In this document: one piece after another, positions 24,701 through 33,521 of the stretch
Layout of the letters: every line of letters starts with the position of its first letter
Position numbering within the stretch: position 1 is the stretch's first letter
NCBI GenBank assembly: GCA_040398425.1
Contig: JBBATZ010000014.1
Span: 6,753 to 70,752, forward strand
DNA from: UBA7672 sp040398425
GTDB lineage: Bacteria > Pseudomonadota > Alphaproteobacteria > Caulobacterales > Hyphomonadaceae
Reading direction: 5' to 3'
Length of the DNA: 64,000 nt
Notes under the pieces: model-generated
What the model saw: the letters and a program-made list of their open reading frames with translations, nothing else
Database searches by the model: none
What the model was told of the DNA's origin: nothing
Translations under genes and position numbers: made by a program

Positions 24701-25396
24701 ATGGCATCCATTCTTCACATGCTGAAATTTCCTGAAGGCCGGTTGAGCCAGCAGGGATATGTTTTCGGTTTCGCGGCGCCGTTCATCGCTGTCACCGTGG
24801 TGAGTAGCGCTTCGTTCAGCGGCTTGATCGGGCCGGCCGGGTCCATGGTGCTGCAGGTTTGCGCGCTTGGCTGCTCGCTGCTGCTCGCCTTCGGCGATGC
24901 GATGAACATACGCCGCTACCACGACCTCGGGCATTCCGGGCGGCTCTATCGCCTCTGCAGGCCCGGAATCGTGTTGCTGCCGTTGATCGCTTTCGCGCTG
25001 CAGTTCCTGATTCCTGCGCAGATGGCATCGGCAGGCGATCTCGGCGCGCTGACTGACCTGATGAACCAGGAAACCGCGCCGTCGATGGGGCTCGGGCCGA
25101 GCGTGCTGCTGGGGATCACCTTTACCGGCGTGGCTATCAACCTGATCTACCTGTCGTTGATGCCGGGACAATCTGGCCCGAACGCCTATGGTCCCGATCC
25201 GAACAACGGCATTGGCGTGATGCCGGGCATTGAGGCATCGGCGCGGCGTGATGTTGCGCCCGAGGACGATCCGGTGAAACGCGCACTGGCGGATTACGAG
25301 GCGCGGCGCGTGGCGCAGTCGTGGCAGGCTGCGCGTGCGGCGAAGCCGGCGGGGCGTGCCGCTGCGCCGGGTGCGTTCGGCAAGAAGCGCAGCTAG
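24701..25396 (+). CDS. DUF805 family membrane protein
   Basis: A 231-residue protein with several hydrophobic segments. DUF805 hallmarks are a start like FPEGRLSQQGYVFGFAAPF, an Arg-rich loop (IRRYHDLGHSGRLYRL) and PGQSGPNAYGPDPNNG. The C-terminal about 60 residues are cytoplasmic, Ala/Arg-rich and low complexity. The function is unknown; homologues are inner-membrane proteins. It is the only plus-strand gene in the sdhA-sdhB interval. Confidence 0.82.
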   Translation: MASILHMLKFPEGRLSQQGYVFGFAAPFIAVTVVSSASFSGLIGPAGSMVLQVCALGCSLLLAFGDAMNIRRYHDLGHSGRLYRLCRPGIVLLPLIAFALQFLIPAQMASAGDLGALTDLMNQETAPSMGLGPSVLLGITFTGVAINLIYLSLMPGQSGPNAYGPDPNNGIGVMPGIEASARRDVAPEDDPVKRALADYEARRVAQSWQAARAAKPAGRAAAPGAFGKKRS

Positions 25397-25399
25397 GGA

Positions 25400-26014
25400 C
25401 TATGCCTTGGCGCTGGGACGTTCCGAGACGCGCGCGTGCCAGCTGCGCAGGTTGGCGAGCGTGTCGGGAACCTTGAGGCCGATCCAGTCGGCAAAATCCA
25501 CCATCGACAACAGGCAGATGTCGGCGATCGTGTAGTCACCGCCGGCGACAAAATCCCGGCCGTTCAGTTCGTTGTCGACCCAGGCCAGGCCGCGCTCATA
25601 GTGCGCGCGGTTGGACTCGCCGAACTCCTTGTATTGCGGAACGACGACGCGTGCGGTGAAGGGGTGCGCGTGGCGCCAGAACATGCCGGCGGGCGTACCG
25701 ATCTGGAATTCGACGCGGCGCGTCAGCATGTCGATGCGTGCAGTCTCGAGCGCGTTGCGGCCGAACATGGGCGGGGTGGGGTAGAGACTTTCGAGGTAGC
25801 GGCAGATGGCGACAGTTTCGGACAGGAAGCTTCCGTCATCGAGCTGAAGCGTCGGCAGCTGGCCAAGCGGGTCGCGCGCAAGATGCTCGGGCTGCTTCAG
25901 TTCGCCGGTCATGATGCCGACTTCAACAGTCGGCAGCTCGACACCCTTCTCGGCCAGGAAAATGCGGACGCGGCGGGGGTTCGGCGCCGGCATCGGCGCG
26001 TTGAAGAATTTCAT
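25400..26014 (-). CDS. Glutathione S-transferase
   Basis: A 204-residue cytosolic GST. An N-terminal thioredoxin-like domain (MKFFNAPMPAPNPRRVRIF start, GQLPTLQLDDGSFLSETVAI glutathione-binding loop) is followed by an all-alpha C-terminal domain from about 85 (TIADICLLSMVDFADWIGL). The ATG at 26014 fits the domain start. It is downstream of sdhA on the same strand, with 72 bases between, and nearly abuts the DUF805 gene end. Confidence 0.9.
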   Translation of the reverse strand: MKFFNAPMPAPNPRRVRIFLAEKGVELPTVEVGIMTGELKQPEHLARDPLGQLPTLQLDDGSFLSETVAICRYLESLYPTPPMFGRNALETARIDMLTRRVEFQIGTPAGMFWRHAHPFTARVVVPQYKEFGESNRAHYERGLAWVDNELNGRDFVAGGDYTIADICLLSMVDFADWIGLKVPDTLANLRSWHARVSERPSAKA

Positions 26015-26086
26015 GCTGGCGTTCCATCCTGAGTTTTCAGGAGTCATGCGACTGCGAATGAATGCCCGTCAAGCGGGCCTTCGCGC

Positions 26087-27874
26087 CTAGTAAACCCGCG
26101 GCTTCGGTTTGATGTACTCGATGTCCTTGGACATCGTGTAGGCGTGGACGGGGCGGTAATCGATTTTGACGGCGCCCTTGTCGTCGATCCACGACAGTGT
26201 GTGCTTCATCCATTTGTCGTCGTCGCGGTTCGGGAAGTCTTCGCGGGCGTGGGCGCCGCGGCTTTCTTCCCGGTTGGCGGCGGAGTTCACGGTGACGGCG
26301 GCCTGAACGATGAGGTTATCGAACTCTAGCGTTTCGATGAGGTCGGTGTTCCAGATCATGCCGCGATCCTGGATCGATATGTCGGACACGCCGCCGAGGA
26401 CTTCGGCCATGCGTTTGACGCCGGACTGCAGCGTTTCGCCGGTGCGGAACACGGCGCAGTCTTCCTGCATCGCCTTCTGCATGGTTGCGCGCAGCTTGGC
26501 CGTCGACGTGCCGCCCTTGGCGTTCCGGAACTTGTCGAAGCGGGCGAGGTGATCGTCGCCGGAATTCTTCGGCAGGTCGCCCTGGTTGGCGTTGTTTTCC
26601 AGCACTTCGCCGCAACGCAGGCCGGCGGCGCGGCCGAATACGACGAGGTCGATCAGCGAGTTGGAGCCGAGGCGGTTGGCACCGTGCACCGACACGCACG
26701 CAGCTTCGCCGACAGCCATCAGGCCCGGCACGATGCTGTCGGGATCGCCGCCGGCCTTCGTGAGGACTTCGCCGTGATAGTTCGTCGGGATGCCACCCAT
26801 GTTGTAGTGCACGGTCGGCAGGACGGGGATCGGCTCTTTCGTGAGATCGACGCCAGCGAAGATCTTTGCTGACTCCGAGATGCCTGGGAGGCGCTGGTGC
26901 AGGATTTTCGGATCGAGGTGGTCGAGGTGAAGATGGATGTGGTCGTTGAGCGTACCGACGCCACGACCTTCTCGGATTTCCATCGTCATTGCGCGTGAGA
27001 CGACGTCGCGCGAGGCGAGGTCTTTCACGGTCGGCGCATAACGCTCCATGAAGCGCTCGCCCTTGGAGTTGGTGAGATAGCCGCCTTCGCCGCGCGCGCC
27101 TTCGGTGATGAGGCAGCCCGAGCCGTAGATTCCGGTCGGGTGGAATTGCACGAACTCCATATCCTGCAGCGGCAGGCCCGCGCGCAGCGCCATGCCGCCG
27201 CCATCGCCGGTGCAGGTGTGGGCGGAGGTCGCCGAGAAGTAGGCGCGGCCATAGCCGCCGGTCGCGAGGATGACGCGTTGGGCGCGGAAGCGATGGAGGG
27301 TGCCGTCATCAAGTTTGAGGGCTGTAACACCACGGCATGCGCCATCTTCCATGATAAGGTCGAGCGCGAAGTATTCGATGAAGAAGTCGACGGCGTTCTT
27401 GAGCGACTGGCCGTAAAGGGTGTGGAGCATGGCGTGGCCGGTACGGTCGGCCGCGGCGCAGGTGCGCTGGATTGATGCTTCGCCATAATTCTTGGTCATG
27501 CCGCCGAAGGCGCGCTGATAGATCTTGCCTTCTTCTGTACGCGAGAAGGGCACGCCCCAGTGTTCGAGCTCATAGACTGCGGCGGGTGCTGCACGGACCA
27601 TGTATTCGATCGCGTCCTGGTCGCCGAGCCAGTCAGCGCCCTTCACCGTGTCGTACATGTGCCAGCGCCAGTCGTCCTGGCCCATGTTGCCGAGTGAGGC
27701 GGAGATGCCGCCCTGCGCTGCGACCGTGTGCGAGCGCGTGGGGAACACCTTCGTGACGCAGGCAGTCTTCAGGCCGGCCTGGGCGCAACCGAGGGCGGCA
27801 CGGAGTCCTGAGCCGCCGGCGCCCACCACCACCACGTCGTAGGTGTGATCGTTCCACGTGTAGGCAGCAGTCAT
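26087..27874 (-). CDS. sdhA: Succinate dehydrogenase flavoprotein subunit
   Basis: A 595-residue catalytic subunit of complex II that oxidises succinate to fumarate. The FAD-binding motif is VVVGAGGSGLRAALG, the covalent FAD histidine is His49 (RSHTVAAQGGI), and the active-site segments are QFHPTGIYGSGCLITEGARGEGG and HGANRLGSNSLID. The C-terminus (IEYIKPKPRVY) is the usual SdhA ending. It follows sdhC and sdhD on the same strand with 45 bases after sdhD. Confidence 0.97.
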   Translation of the reverse strand: MTAAYTWNDHTYDVVVVGAGGSGLRAALGCAQAGLKTACVTKVFPTRSHTVAAQGGISASLGNMGQDDWRWHMYDTVKGADWLGDQDAIEYMVRAAPAAVYELEHWGVPFSRTEEGKIYQRAFGGMTKNYGEASIQRTCAAADRTGHAMLHTLYGQSLKNAVDFFIEYFALDLIMEDGACRGVTALKLDDGTLHRFRAQRVILATGGYGRAYFSATSAHTCTGDGGGMALRAGLPLQDMEFVQFHPTGIYGSGCLITEGARGEGGYLTNSKGERFMERYAPTVKDLASRDVVSRAMTMEIREGRGVGTLNDHIHLHLDHLDPKILHQRLPGISESAKIFAGVDLTKEPIPVLPTVHYNMGGIPTNYHGEVLTKAGGDPDSIVPGLMAVGEAACVSVHGANRLGSNSLIDLVVFGRAAGLRCGEVLENNANQGDLPKNSGDDHLARFDKFRNAKGGTSTAKLRATMQKAMQEDCAVFRTGETLQSGVKRMAEVLGGVSDISIQDRGMIWNTDLIETLEFDNLIVQAAVTVNSAANREESRGAHAREDFPNRDDDKWMKHTLSWIDDKGAVKIDYRPVHAYTMSKDIEYIKPKPRVY

Positions 27875-27919
27875 GTGGCTAGTCCCTGGAGGCGAAACAG
27901 AAGGATCAGGCGCTTCAGA

Positions 27920-28306
27920 TCAGGCGATCGCGATCTTCAAAACCGCGTAGGCAGCGGCGGCAAAGAGGGTGACGCAGATGAAGGTGTTGAGGATGAGCAG
28001 CACAACCTTGGTGCTGTTCTTCGCGATGTAGTCCTCGACCACCACCTGCATGCCGAGGCGCATGTGGTAGAGGGCGGCGCCGACCGCAAGGATGATCAGC
28101 ACGGCGTTGACCGGATCAGCGATGTAGGCGAGCGCGCCATCATAGCCGCCGCGCACAGCGCCGATCAGCATGATCATGAACCATGGGACGAGGAAGAGGA
28201 GCGCGATGGCGGAGACGCGCTGTGTGATGAAATGGCCGGCGCCATGCTTGGCCGAGCCGAGACCGCGAACCTGGCCGAGCGGGGTGCGGATGGACTGCTT
28301 GGTCAT
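27920..28306 (-). CDS. sdhD: Succinate dehydrogenase membrane anchor subunit
   Basis: A 128-residue protein with three TM helices. The b-heme and quinone site region is present (HHMRLGMQVVVEDYI-like: ALYHMRLGMQVVVEDYIA), with GSAKHGAGHFITQRVSAIAL near the N-terminus. It overlaps sdhC by 4 bases (ATGA), and sdhA follows. I chose the ATG at 28306; longer frames read through sdhC. Confidence 0.93.
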   Translation of the reverse strand: MTKQSIRTPLGQVRGLGSAKHGAGHFITQRVSAIALLFLVPWFMIMLIGAVRGGYDGALAYIADPVNAVLIILAVGAALYHMRLGMQVVVEDYIAKNSTKVVLLILNTFICVTLFAAAAYAVLKIAIA

Positions 28307-28740
28307 TGGGCGGCTCCCGCGACTGTCGTCATGTTCAGCGGATCGACGCCGGGCACGAGACCGGCCAGCATCCAGATCGCCACCGACAGGATTACGGCGA
28401 GGACGAGGACGAGGCCGGCGGTGAAGCTGGCGAATTTCGGATTGAAGCCTTTGCCCGCATCCATCGACAGGTGACGCACGCCGTTGAGCAGGTGGTAGGT
28501 CATCGCCAGCGTGAAGCCGAAGAGGATGAGCTGGCCCCAGATCGATCCGATCAGGCTGGCCATCGGCTCGTACAGATCGGGGCCCGACGCTGCGGCGAAG
28601 AGCCAGGCGACGATCAGGAAAGCGCCGACATAGATCGCGCAACCGGTGACCCTGTGCAGGATCGAACTGGCCATGGTCATGTGCCATTTCCAGATCGACA
28701 CGTGCGGCGACATTGGCCGCTTATCGGTCCAGGATGACAT
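28303..28740 (-). CDS. sdhC: Succinate dehydrogenase cytochrome b556 subunit
   Basis: A 145-residue protein with three TM helices. The signatures are RPMSPHVSIWKWHMTMASSI, with SILHRVTG, and TYHLLNGVRHLSMDAG carrying the heme-ligand His. The ATG at 28740 has an aggga site; an in-frame start further upstream is unlikely. It is the first gene of sdhC-sdhD-sdhA, with a promoter-like TTGACA 60 bases upstream. Confidence 0.95.
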   Translation of the reverse strand: MSSWTDKRPMSPHVSIWKWHMTMASSILHRVTGCAIYVGAFLIVAWLFAAASGPDLYEPMASLIGSIWGQLILFGFTLAMTYHLLNGVRHLSMDAGKGFNPKFASFTAGLVLVLAVILSVAIWMLAGLVPGVDPLNMTTVAGAAQ

Positions 28741-28778
28741 GGCTGATCCCTCTCGCCCGCGCACTTACGCTATCGACG

Positions 28779-28806
28779 GTATTATGCCTCGTTTTAGCCC
28801 TGTCAA
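28779..28806 (-). promoter_or_regulatory. Putative promoter for sdhCDA
   Basis: On the minus strand TTGACA (28801-28806) is followed after 16 bases by TAATAC (28779-28784), about 38 bases before the sdhC ATG. The -35 is perfect and the -10 is moderate. It is read from consensus only. Confidence 0.45.
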
Positions 28807-28859
28807 CGCGACGATAAGGACCTCTTGGCCTTGGACGCAAAGGGCTTATTCAGAAGTTC

Positions 28860-29573
28860 ATGCTGGTCACCATCCTCGAAACCGGGCGGGCGCCGGGGCC
28901 GCTGAGCGAGAGCCATCCGCGTTATCCCGACATGTTCGCCGCGCTGTTGTCGCAGGCCGATCGAAGCCTGCGTTTTCGTGCGGTCGCGCTGGTCGATGGC
29001 GATGCGCTGCCGGACCCGGCCAGTTGCGAAGCAGTCGTAATTACGGGGTCTCCGGCTGGCGTCTATGATGCGACACCGTGGATGGATCCCCTTCGTCAGT
29101 TTGTCCGCGGCGCGTTCGCCGTGAAGACGCCGATGGTGGGCGTGTGCTTCGGCCACCAGATCATCGCCGACGCGATGGGCGGGGATGTCCGCAAGTCGGA
29201 GAAGGGCTGGGGCGTGGGGCGACATGTCTATGACGTGCTGGAAACGCCAGACTGGATGAGCAGCGCGGGCAAGACTGTGTCGCTGTCGGTCAGCCATCAG
29301 GACCAGGTCATCACGCCGCCCGCGGCCGCCGTCACGCTGGCGCGGTCGATACACACCGATCACGCCATGCTGGCCTATCAGGATGCGCCGGTCATGAGCC
29401 TGCAGGGGCATCCGGAGTTTTCCGATGACTTCGTGTCGGCGCTCTATTCTGCGCGGCGCGGCAAGTCGCTGACTGAGCGCCAGGTGGATGACGCGATCGC
29501 GTCGCTGGCGTCGCCGGTGGATCGCGAACGGGTTGGTCAGTGGATGGCGAACTTCTTGCGGACGACCCGCTGA
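28860..29573 (+). CDS. Class I glutamine amidotransferase-like protein
   Basis: A 237-residue protein with the GATase1 triad: nucleophile Cys96 (GVCFGHQI), His184 and Glu186 (QGHPEF). It resembles GMP-synthase-like stand-alone amidotransferases (YebR/GuaA-N type) that hydrolyse glutamine, or act on gamma-glutamyl compounds. No synthetase partner is adjacent. It is divergent from sdhC, with about 120 bases of shared promoter space. Confidence 0.87.
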   Translation: MLVTILETGRAPGPLSESHPRYPDMFAALLSQADRSLRFRAVALVDGDALPDPASCEAVVITGSPAGVYDATPWMDPLRQFVRGAFAVKTPMVGVCFGHQIIADAMGGDVRKSEKGWGVGRHVYDVLETPDWMSSAGKTVSLSVSHQDQVITPPAAAVTLARSIHTDHAMLAYQDAPVMSLQGHPEFSDDFVSALYSARRGKSLTERQVDDAIASLASPVDRERVGQWMANFLRTTR

Positions 29574-29583
29574 GTCCGGGGCT

Positions 29584-30012
29584 CTAGCGTCTGCGCTGGA
29601 ACTGCATGGTCGCGACCCAGCCAGCGACCTGATAGCCACTCGCCAACAACAACAGCGTATCGAGCCAGATGCGCGTGCCCCAGATCGGCCAGATCGGCAG
29701 AAGCGTCACGATCGCGATGATCGCAGACCCGCCATCGAGCCAGCGGTCGCCGAACAGGTAGCCGAGCGTTGTGCGTTCCTGCAGGATCTTGCGGCGGGTC
29801 ACTGGGAAGACGCCATCGTCAAGACGCGGCGCGCCGAAGGCTTCCTGCAGCTTGTCGAATTCCAGAATGCCGGTGAGATCGCGCAGGGTCTGCGCCGTCA
29901 CGCGGCCTTCGTCGACTGCGACCCAGGACGAATCGTTGCGCAAGCTGCGGATTACGACCGACAGCAGGATCGCTAGCGCGGCCGCGAATTGAGGAAACTC
30001 GGCGATGGTCAT
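29584..30012 (-). CDS. Small membrane protein, unknown function
   Basis: A 142-residue protein with a hydrophobic N-terminal segment (FAAALAILLSVVI), a polar middle, and two C-terminal hydrophobic segments (SAIIAIVTLLPIWPIW and LLLLASGYQVAGWVA), so it is probably inner-membrane. The ATG at 30012 begins just after the upstream gene's stop. I do not recognise a family. It follows mch on the same strand. Confidence 0.65.
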   Translation of the reverse strand: MTIAEFPQFAAALAILLSVVIRSLRNDSSWVAVDEGRVTAQTLRDLTGILEFDKLQEAFGAPRLDDGVFPVTRRKILQERTTLGYLFGDRWLDGGSAIIAIVTLLPIWPIWGTRIWLDTLLLLASGYQVAGWVATMQFQRRR

Positions 30013-30031
30013 TGTCCCTATATAGGGAGGC

Positions 30032-31081
30032 CTATCCCCGGTTCGGAATAGCCGCCCAGTAGTCAAAATCGAGAATCACATCGGTGAGGTATTTGCCCTC
30101 GGCGTCCTTGTACGGGAATTCCGCGCAGGGAAGGTTGCGGGTGGCGACGAGGCGCAGGCGAAGGGCGCCCAGGCCGTCGCCGAGGTCGACCTTGTCCAGC
30201 ACTTCCGACCACGCGAACACGGTGTCGCCTGCGGCGAGCGGGTTGACGTGACTTCCGGCGTTGATGGCGATGATCTCGGCTGCGTTGGCGAGGCCATTGA
30301 AGGCCATGGAGCGCGCCAGCGAGATCGCGACGCCGCCATAGATCAGGCGCTTGCCGCGCGGCGTCTGGCGTTGCGCGTACTGGTTGAAATGGACCTTCGC
30401 CGTGTTCTGATAGAGGCGCGTGGCGATCTGGTGCTCTGCCTCTTCGACTGTGACGCCGTCGATATGGTCGATCTTCTCGCCGATCTCGTAGTCCTCGAAA
30501 CCGAAAGGCGAGCCCGCGAGGGTGAAGTTGTATTCAGCGACTTCATAAACGCGCTGCGGCAGGTCGCGCGGATCCACCGCCTTGGGGAGATCGGGAATGA
30601 CTGCTTCGGGCGCGGGCGACGACTCATCTCTCTTGTTGATCATCACCCAGCGGACGTAGCTCAGGACCTCGTCGTCTTCCTGATTGTAGCCGTGCGTGCG
30701 GATGTAGACGACGCCGGTCTTGCCGTTGGAGTTCTCCTTGATGCCGATGACTTCGGAGACGGCGCGCAGCGTGTCGCCGGGAAAGACAGGCGCGAGGAAG
30801 CGCCCATCGGCATAGCCGAGATTGGCAACGGCATTGAGCGAGATATCGGGCACGGTCTTGCCGAACACGACGTGGAAGACGAGCAGGGGGTCGATCGGCG
30901 AACTCGGCAGGCCGACATCCTGTGCGAACGTGTCGGCCGAATAGAGTGCAAAGCGCGAACCGGTGAGGCCGGTGTAGAGCGCAACATCCGCCTCCGTGAC
31001 TGTGCGCGGCGTCGCGTGGATCAGTTCGTCGCCGACGACGAAGTCCTCGAAGAAATTGCCGGGATCGGATTTCAGGGTCAT
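30032..31081 (-). CDS. mch: Mesaconyl-CoA hydratase (beta-methylmalyl-CoA dehydratase)
   Basis: A 349-residue double-hotdog MaoC-like enzyme that hydrates mesaconyl-CoA to beta-methylmalyl-CoA in the ethylmalonyl-CoA pathway. It is closely recognisable (PGNFFEDF start, HATPRTVTEADVALYTGL, FHVVFGKTVPDISLNA, RLYQNTAKVHFN, LIYGGVAISLARSMAFNGLA). Its length and C-terminal DFDYW ending match the Rhodobacter Mch family. It overlaps the upstream Mcl2-like lyase gene by 4 bases, so they form one operon. Function inferred from family resemblance. Confidence 0.88.
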   Translation of the reverse strand: MTLKSDPGNFFEDFVVGDELIHATPRTVTEADVALYTGLTGSRFALYSADTFAQDVGLPSSPIDPLLVFHVVFGKTVPDISLNAVANLGYADGRFLAPVFPGDTLRAVSEVIGIKENSNGKTGVVYIRTHGYNQEDDEVLSYVRWVMINKRDESSPAPEAVIPDLPKAVDPRDLPQRVYEVAEYNFTLAGSPFGFEDYEIGEKIDHIDGVTVEEAEHQIATRLYQNTAKVHFNQYAQRQTPRGKRLIYGGVAISLARSMAFNGLANAAEIIAINAGSHVNPLAAGDTVFAWSEVLDKVDLGDGLGALRLRLVATRNLPCAEFPYKDAEGKYLTDVILDFDYWAAIPNRG

Positions 31082-31962
31082 TGCATCGTCTCGCGTTCGA
31101 CAATCGCTTCAGCCACGGCGACCATTCGCTTTGCCTGAGCCAGGTGGAGCAGTTCAGTCATCTTGCCATTGACCTTAAGCACGCCTTTTCCACTGTTGGC
31201 GGGATCAGCGAAGGCGGCGATCACGTCGCGCGATTGCTGCACGGCGTCCGCTGCTGGCGCGAAGATGGTGTTGCAGGGTTCGACCTGGGACGGGTGGATC
31301 AGCGTCTTGCCGTCGAACCCGAAAGCGCGGGCCTGTTTGGCTTCGGCGGCAAAGCCCTCGGCATTCGCGATGTCGTTGTAGACCCCGTCGAAGACGAGGA
31401 GGTCGTAGGCCCGGGCGGCGGCGATGGCGAGCGTATAGCAGGCGGCAAGGTTCTCGCGGCCCGGCATCGGCTCGGCGCGGAAATCCTTGATCAGGTCATT
31501 GGAGCCCATGACGAAGCCGGCGAGGCGCGTGGTCTTCGCGGCGGCAGCGATCTCCTTGATGTTGAGGATGGAGAGCGGCGTCTCGATCATCACCCAGAGC
31601 TGCAAGCTGCGCGGCGCGCCGGTCTCGGAGATGGCTTCGTCGAGCCAGCGGATGTCGTCGCCCGAGGTGACTTTGGGCGCGAGAATGGCGTCGGGGGTGG
31701 CGTGGGCGGCCGCCTTGATGTCGGCCTTGCCCCATTCCGTGTCCTGTCCGTTGACGCGGATGATGAGTTCGCGCGGACCATAGCCGCCGCCTTTCACCAC
31801 ATTACAGACGCGGTCACGTGCTTCGACCTTGGCCTCGGGCGCGACGGCGTCCTCGAGGTCGAGGATCAGGGAATCCGCGGGCAGGGTCTTGGCCTTCTCC
31901 AGCGCGCGTTCATTGGCGCCGGGCATGTAGAGGACTGAGCGGCGCGGACGGATGGAGGACAT
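31078..31962 (-). CDS. mcl2: HpcH/HpaI (CitE)-family (3S)-malyl-CoA thioesterase/lyase
   Basis: A 294-residue TIM-barrel enzyme of the CitE/MCL family. Motifs RSVLYMPGANERALEKA, ILDLEDAVAPEAK, DTEWGKAD, GFVMGSNDLIKD and FDGKTLIHPSQVE resemble Mcl2, which hydrolyses (3S)-malyl-CoA to malate in the ethylmalonyl-CoA pathway, more than Mcl1, which cleaves malyl-CoA and beta-methylmalyl-CoA. The activity (thioesterase versus lyase) cannot be decided from sequence alone. It overlaps mch by 4 bases. Confidence 0.8.
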   Translation of the reverse strand: MSSIRPRRSVLYMPGANERALEKAKTLPADSLILDLEDAVAPEAKVEARDRVCNVVKGGGYGPRELIIRVNGQDTEWGKADIKAAAHATPDAILAPKVTSGDDIRWLDEAISETGAPRSLQLWVMIETPLSILNIKEIAAAAKTTRLAGFVMGSNDLIKDFRAEPMPGRENLAACYTLAIAAARAYDLLVFDGVYNDIANAEGFAAEAKQARAFGFDGKTLIHPSQVEPCNTIFAPAADAVQQSRDVIAAFADPANSGKGVLKVNGKMTELLHLAQAKRMVAVAEAIVERETMQ

Positions 31963-32103
31963 GGAAGCTTCCTGCTTATTGCGTCGGGGGTGGTCATGAC
32001 GGACGCGCTGCGCAAGATCAAGCTGGAGCATGGCTCAAGCTTGGATAATGTGTGCCAATCGCTCACGGCAAATCGAGATGAGCGATTGGGCCGCGGACAA
32101 ACA

Positions 32104-32970
32104 ATGCCTCTGGTGCTGGTGATTTCGTCTTACGTCGCCGCCTCGCGCGTGGGGGGGGGCATAGCGCCCTACGTGCTGGGGCCAATGAAGGTCGATAATG
32201 TCCACGTGCCGACCTGTCTTTTCGGCCGCCATCCGGGATGGGGACCTCCGGGCGGGGGAGCGGTTGCGGCGGGCACGATGGCGCAGATGCTCGAAGGGGT
32301 TCAGGCGAACAACCTGTTCGGGTTGATGGATGCTGTGGTGACGGGACATTTTTCGACGCCGGATCAGGTGAGGGTGGCGTGCGAGGCGATCGATCGTATC
32401 CGCGAGACGCCGCGCCGGAAATCGCATGCGCATTTCCCGGCTAGGCCGCTGGTCGTCATCGACCCGGTGATGGGGGACGAAGCGCCGGGGCTCTATATCA
32501 AACAGGACACCGCGGCAGCGCTTATGGCGGACCTGGTTCCGCGCGCGGATATTCTGGCGCCGAACCTGTGGGAGTTTGCGCGGCTGGTCGGCGTGGATAT
32601 CGCATCGCTCGCAACCGCTGAAAGCGTTGCAGCTGAAGCGCGCAGCCGGGGCGGACGCTGGCTGATCTCGTCCGTGCCATCGCCGCAGGGAATTGGCGTG
32701 CTCTATGTCGATCCCGATCTGGCGCTGTTTGCGGAAACGACACGCATCGCGGGCCGGATACCCAACGGGACGGGAGATATGCTGACGCTGCGATTTACAG
32801 GCGGGCTGGTGTCGGGGCTGGGCATCGAAGGCGCGCTGGCGGAGGCGGTGGGGGCGACGCATCTGGTGATCGAGAAGACGGCGCAGTGGAATGGGACCGA
32901 GCTCAATCTGGCGGCGTGCAGTGACCTGCTGGCGAAACCGCCGCTGGCGAAGGTACGCAGGATTTCCTGA
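32104..32970 (+). CDS. pdxY: Pyridoxal kinase, PdxY type
   Basis: A 288-residue ribokinase-family enzyme that phosphorylates pyridoxal in the PLP salvage pathway. Features are the N-terminal PLVLVISSYVAASRVGGG strand, VVIDPVMGDE, APNLWEFARLVG, and the C-terminal anion hole region RIPNGTGDMLTLRFTGG. The ATG at 32104 matches the usual PdxY start. Codons 17-20 contain a run of nine G (32151-32159). It is divergent from the mch-mcl2 operon, sharing about 140 bases of upstream space. Confidence 0.87.
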   Translation: MPLVLVISSYVAASRVGGGIAPYVLGPMKVDNVHVPTCLFGRHPGWGPPGGGAVAAGTMAQMLEGVQANNLFGLMDAVVTGHFSTPDQVRVACEAIDRIRETPRRKSHAHFPARPLVVIDPVMGDEAPGLYIKQDTAAALMADLVPRADILAPNLWEFARLVGVDIASLATAESVAAEARSRGGRWLISSVPSPQGIGVLYVDPDLALFAETTRIAGRIPNGTGDMLTLRFTGGLVSGLGIEGALAEAVGATHLVIEKTAQWNGTELNLAACSDLLAKPPLAKVRRIS

Positions 32971-32973
32971 GCG

Positions 32974-33435
32974 CTAAGTCTCGCTGCGTGGATAGACCGG
33001 ATTCACGGCTTTCTCCTCTGTGTCGAATACGCCCTTGCCGGGGACGAAATTGATCTCGAGGCGAACGCCATCCGGGTTCTCGAACAGGATCGAGTAATAG
33101 CCAGGCGCCCAGCCATCTTCCTGTGGCGCACGGATGATGGGGACGCCAAGCGACCTCACAAGATCATGAACCTTGTCGATATCCTCGCGCGAGCGGGCAC
33201 GGAAGCAGACATGGTGGAGGCCGACACGCTGCTGCACGAACCGCTCGCCTTCGTGTTCCGGGGCGGGCTTCGAGATCAGCACGCCAGTGCGGCCGCCGAC
33301 GCAATAGTACCCGTATTCATTGTCCAACACCTGCTTCAGTCCAAGAAAGGGCAGGAGCTTCATGTAGAACGCGCGCGCCACGTCGTATCGCCCGGCGGTG
33401 ATCTGGATGTGCGCGATACCGTTGATCGCGATCAT
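32974..33435 (-). CDS. VOC family protein (glyoxalase/bleomycin-resistance fold)
   Basis: A 153-residue vicinal oxygen chelate protein. Paired beta-alpha-beta-beta-beta modules are visible (IAHIQITAGRYDVARAFYM; GLHHVCFRARSREDIDKVHDL; YSILFENPDGVRLEINF). His and Glu positions are consistent with a metal site. Such proteins act as isomerases, dioxygenases or lyases; the substrate is unknown. The gene abuts the pyridoxal kinase end (convergent). Confidence 0.85.
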   Translation of the reverse strand: MIAINGIAHIQITAGRYDVARAFYMKLLPFLGLKQVLDNEYGYYCVGGRTGVLISKPAPEHEGERFVQQRVGLHHVCFRARSREDIDKVHDLVRSLGVPIIRAPQEDGWAPGYYSILFENPDGVRLEINFVPGKGVFDTEEKAVNPVYPRSET

Positions 33436-33521
33436 GGGCCGTCCTCCCGGACGACAGGTTGCACCTGCTTCCTGGCGTTGCGCAACTTGACCATTGGCGC
33501 AGCTGGGCTGATGTGTCGGGC

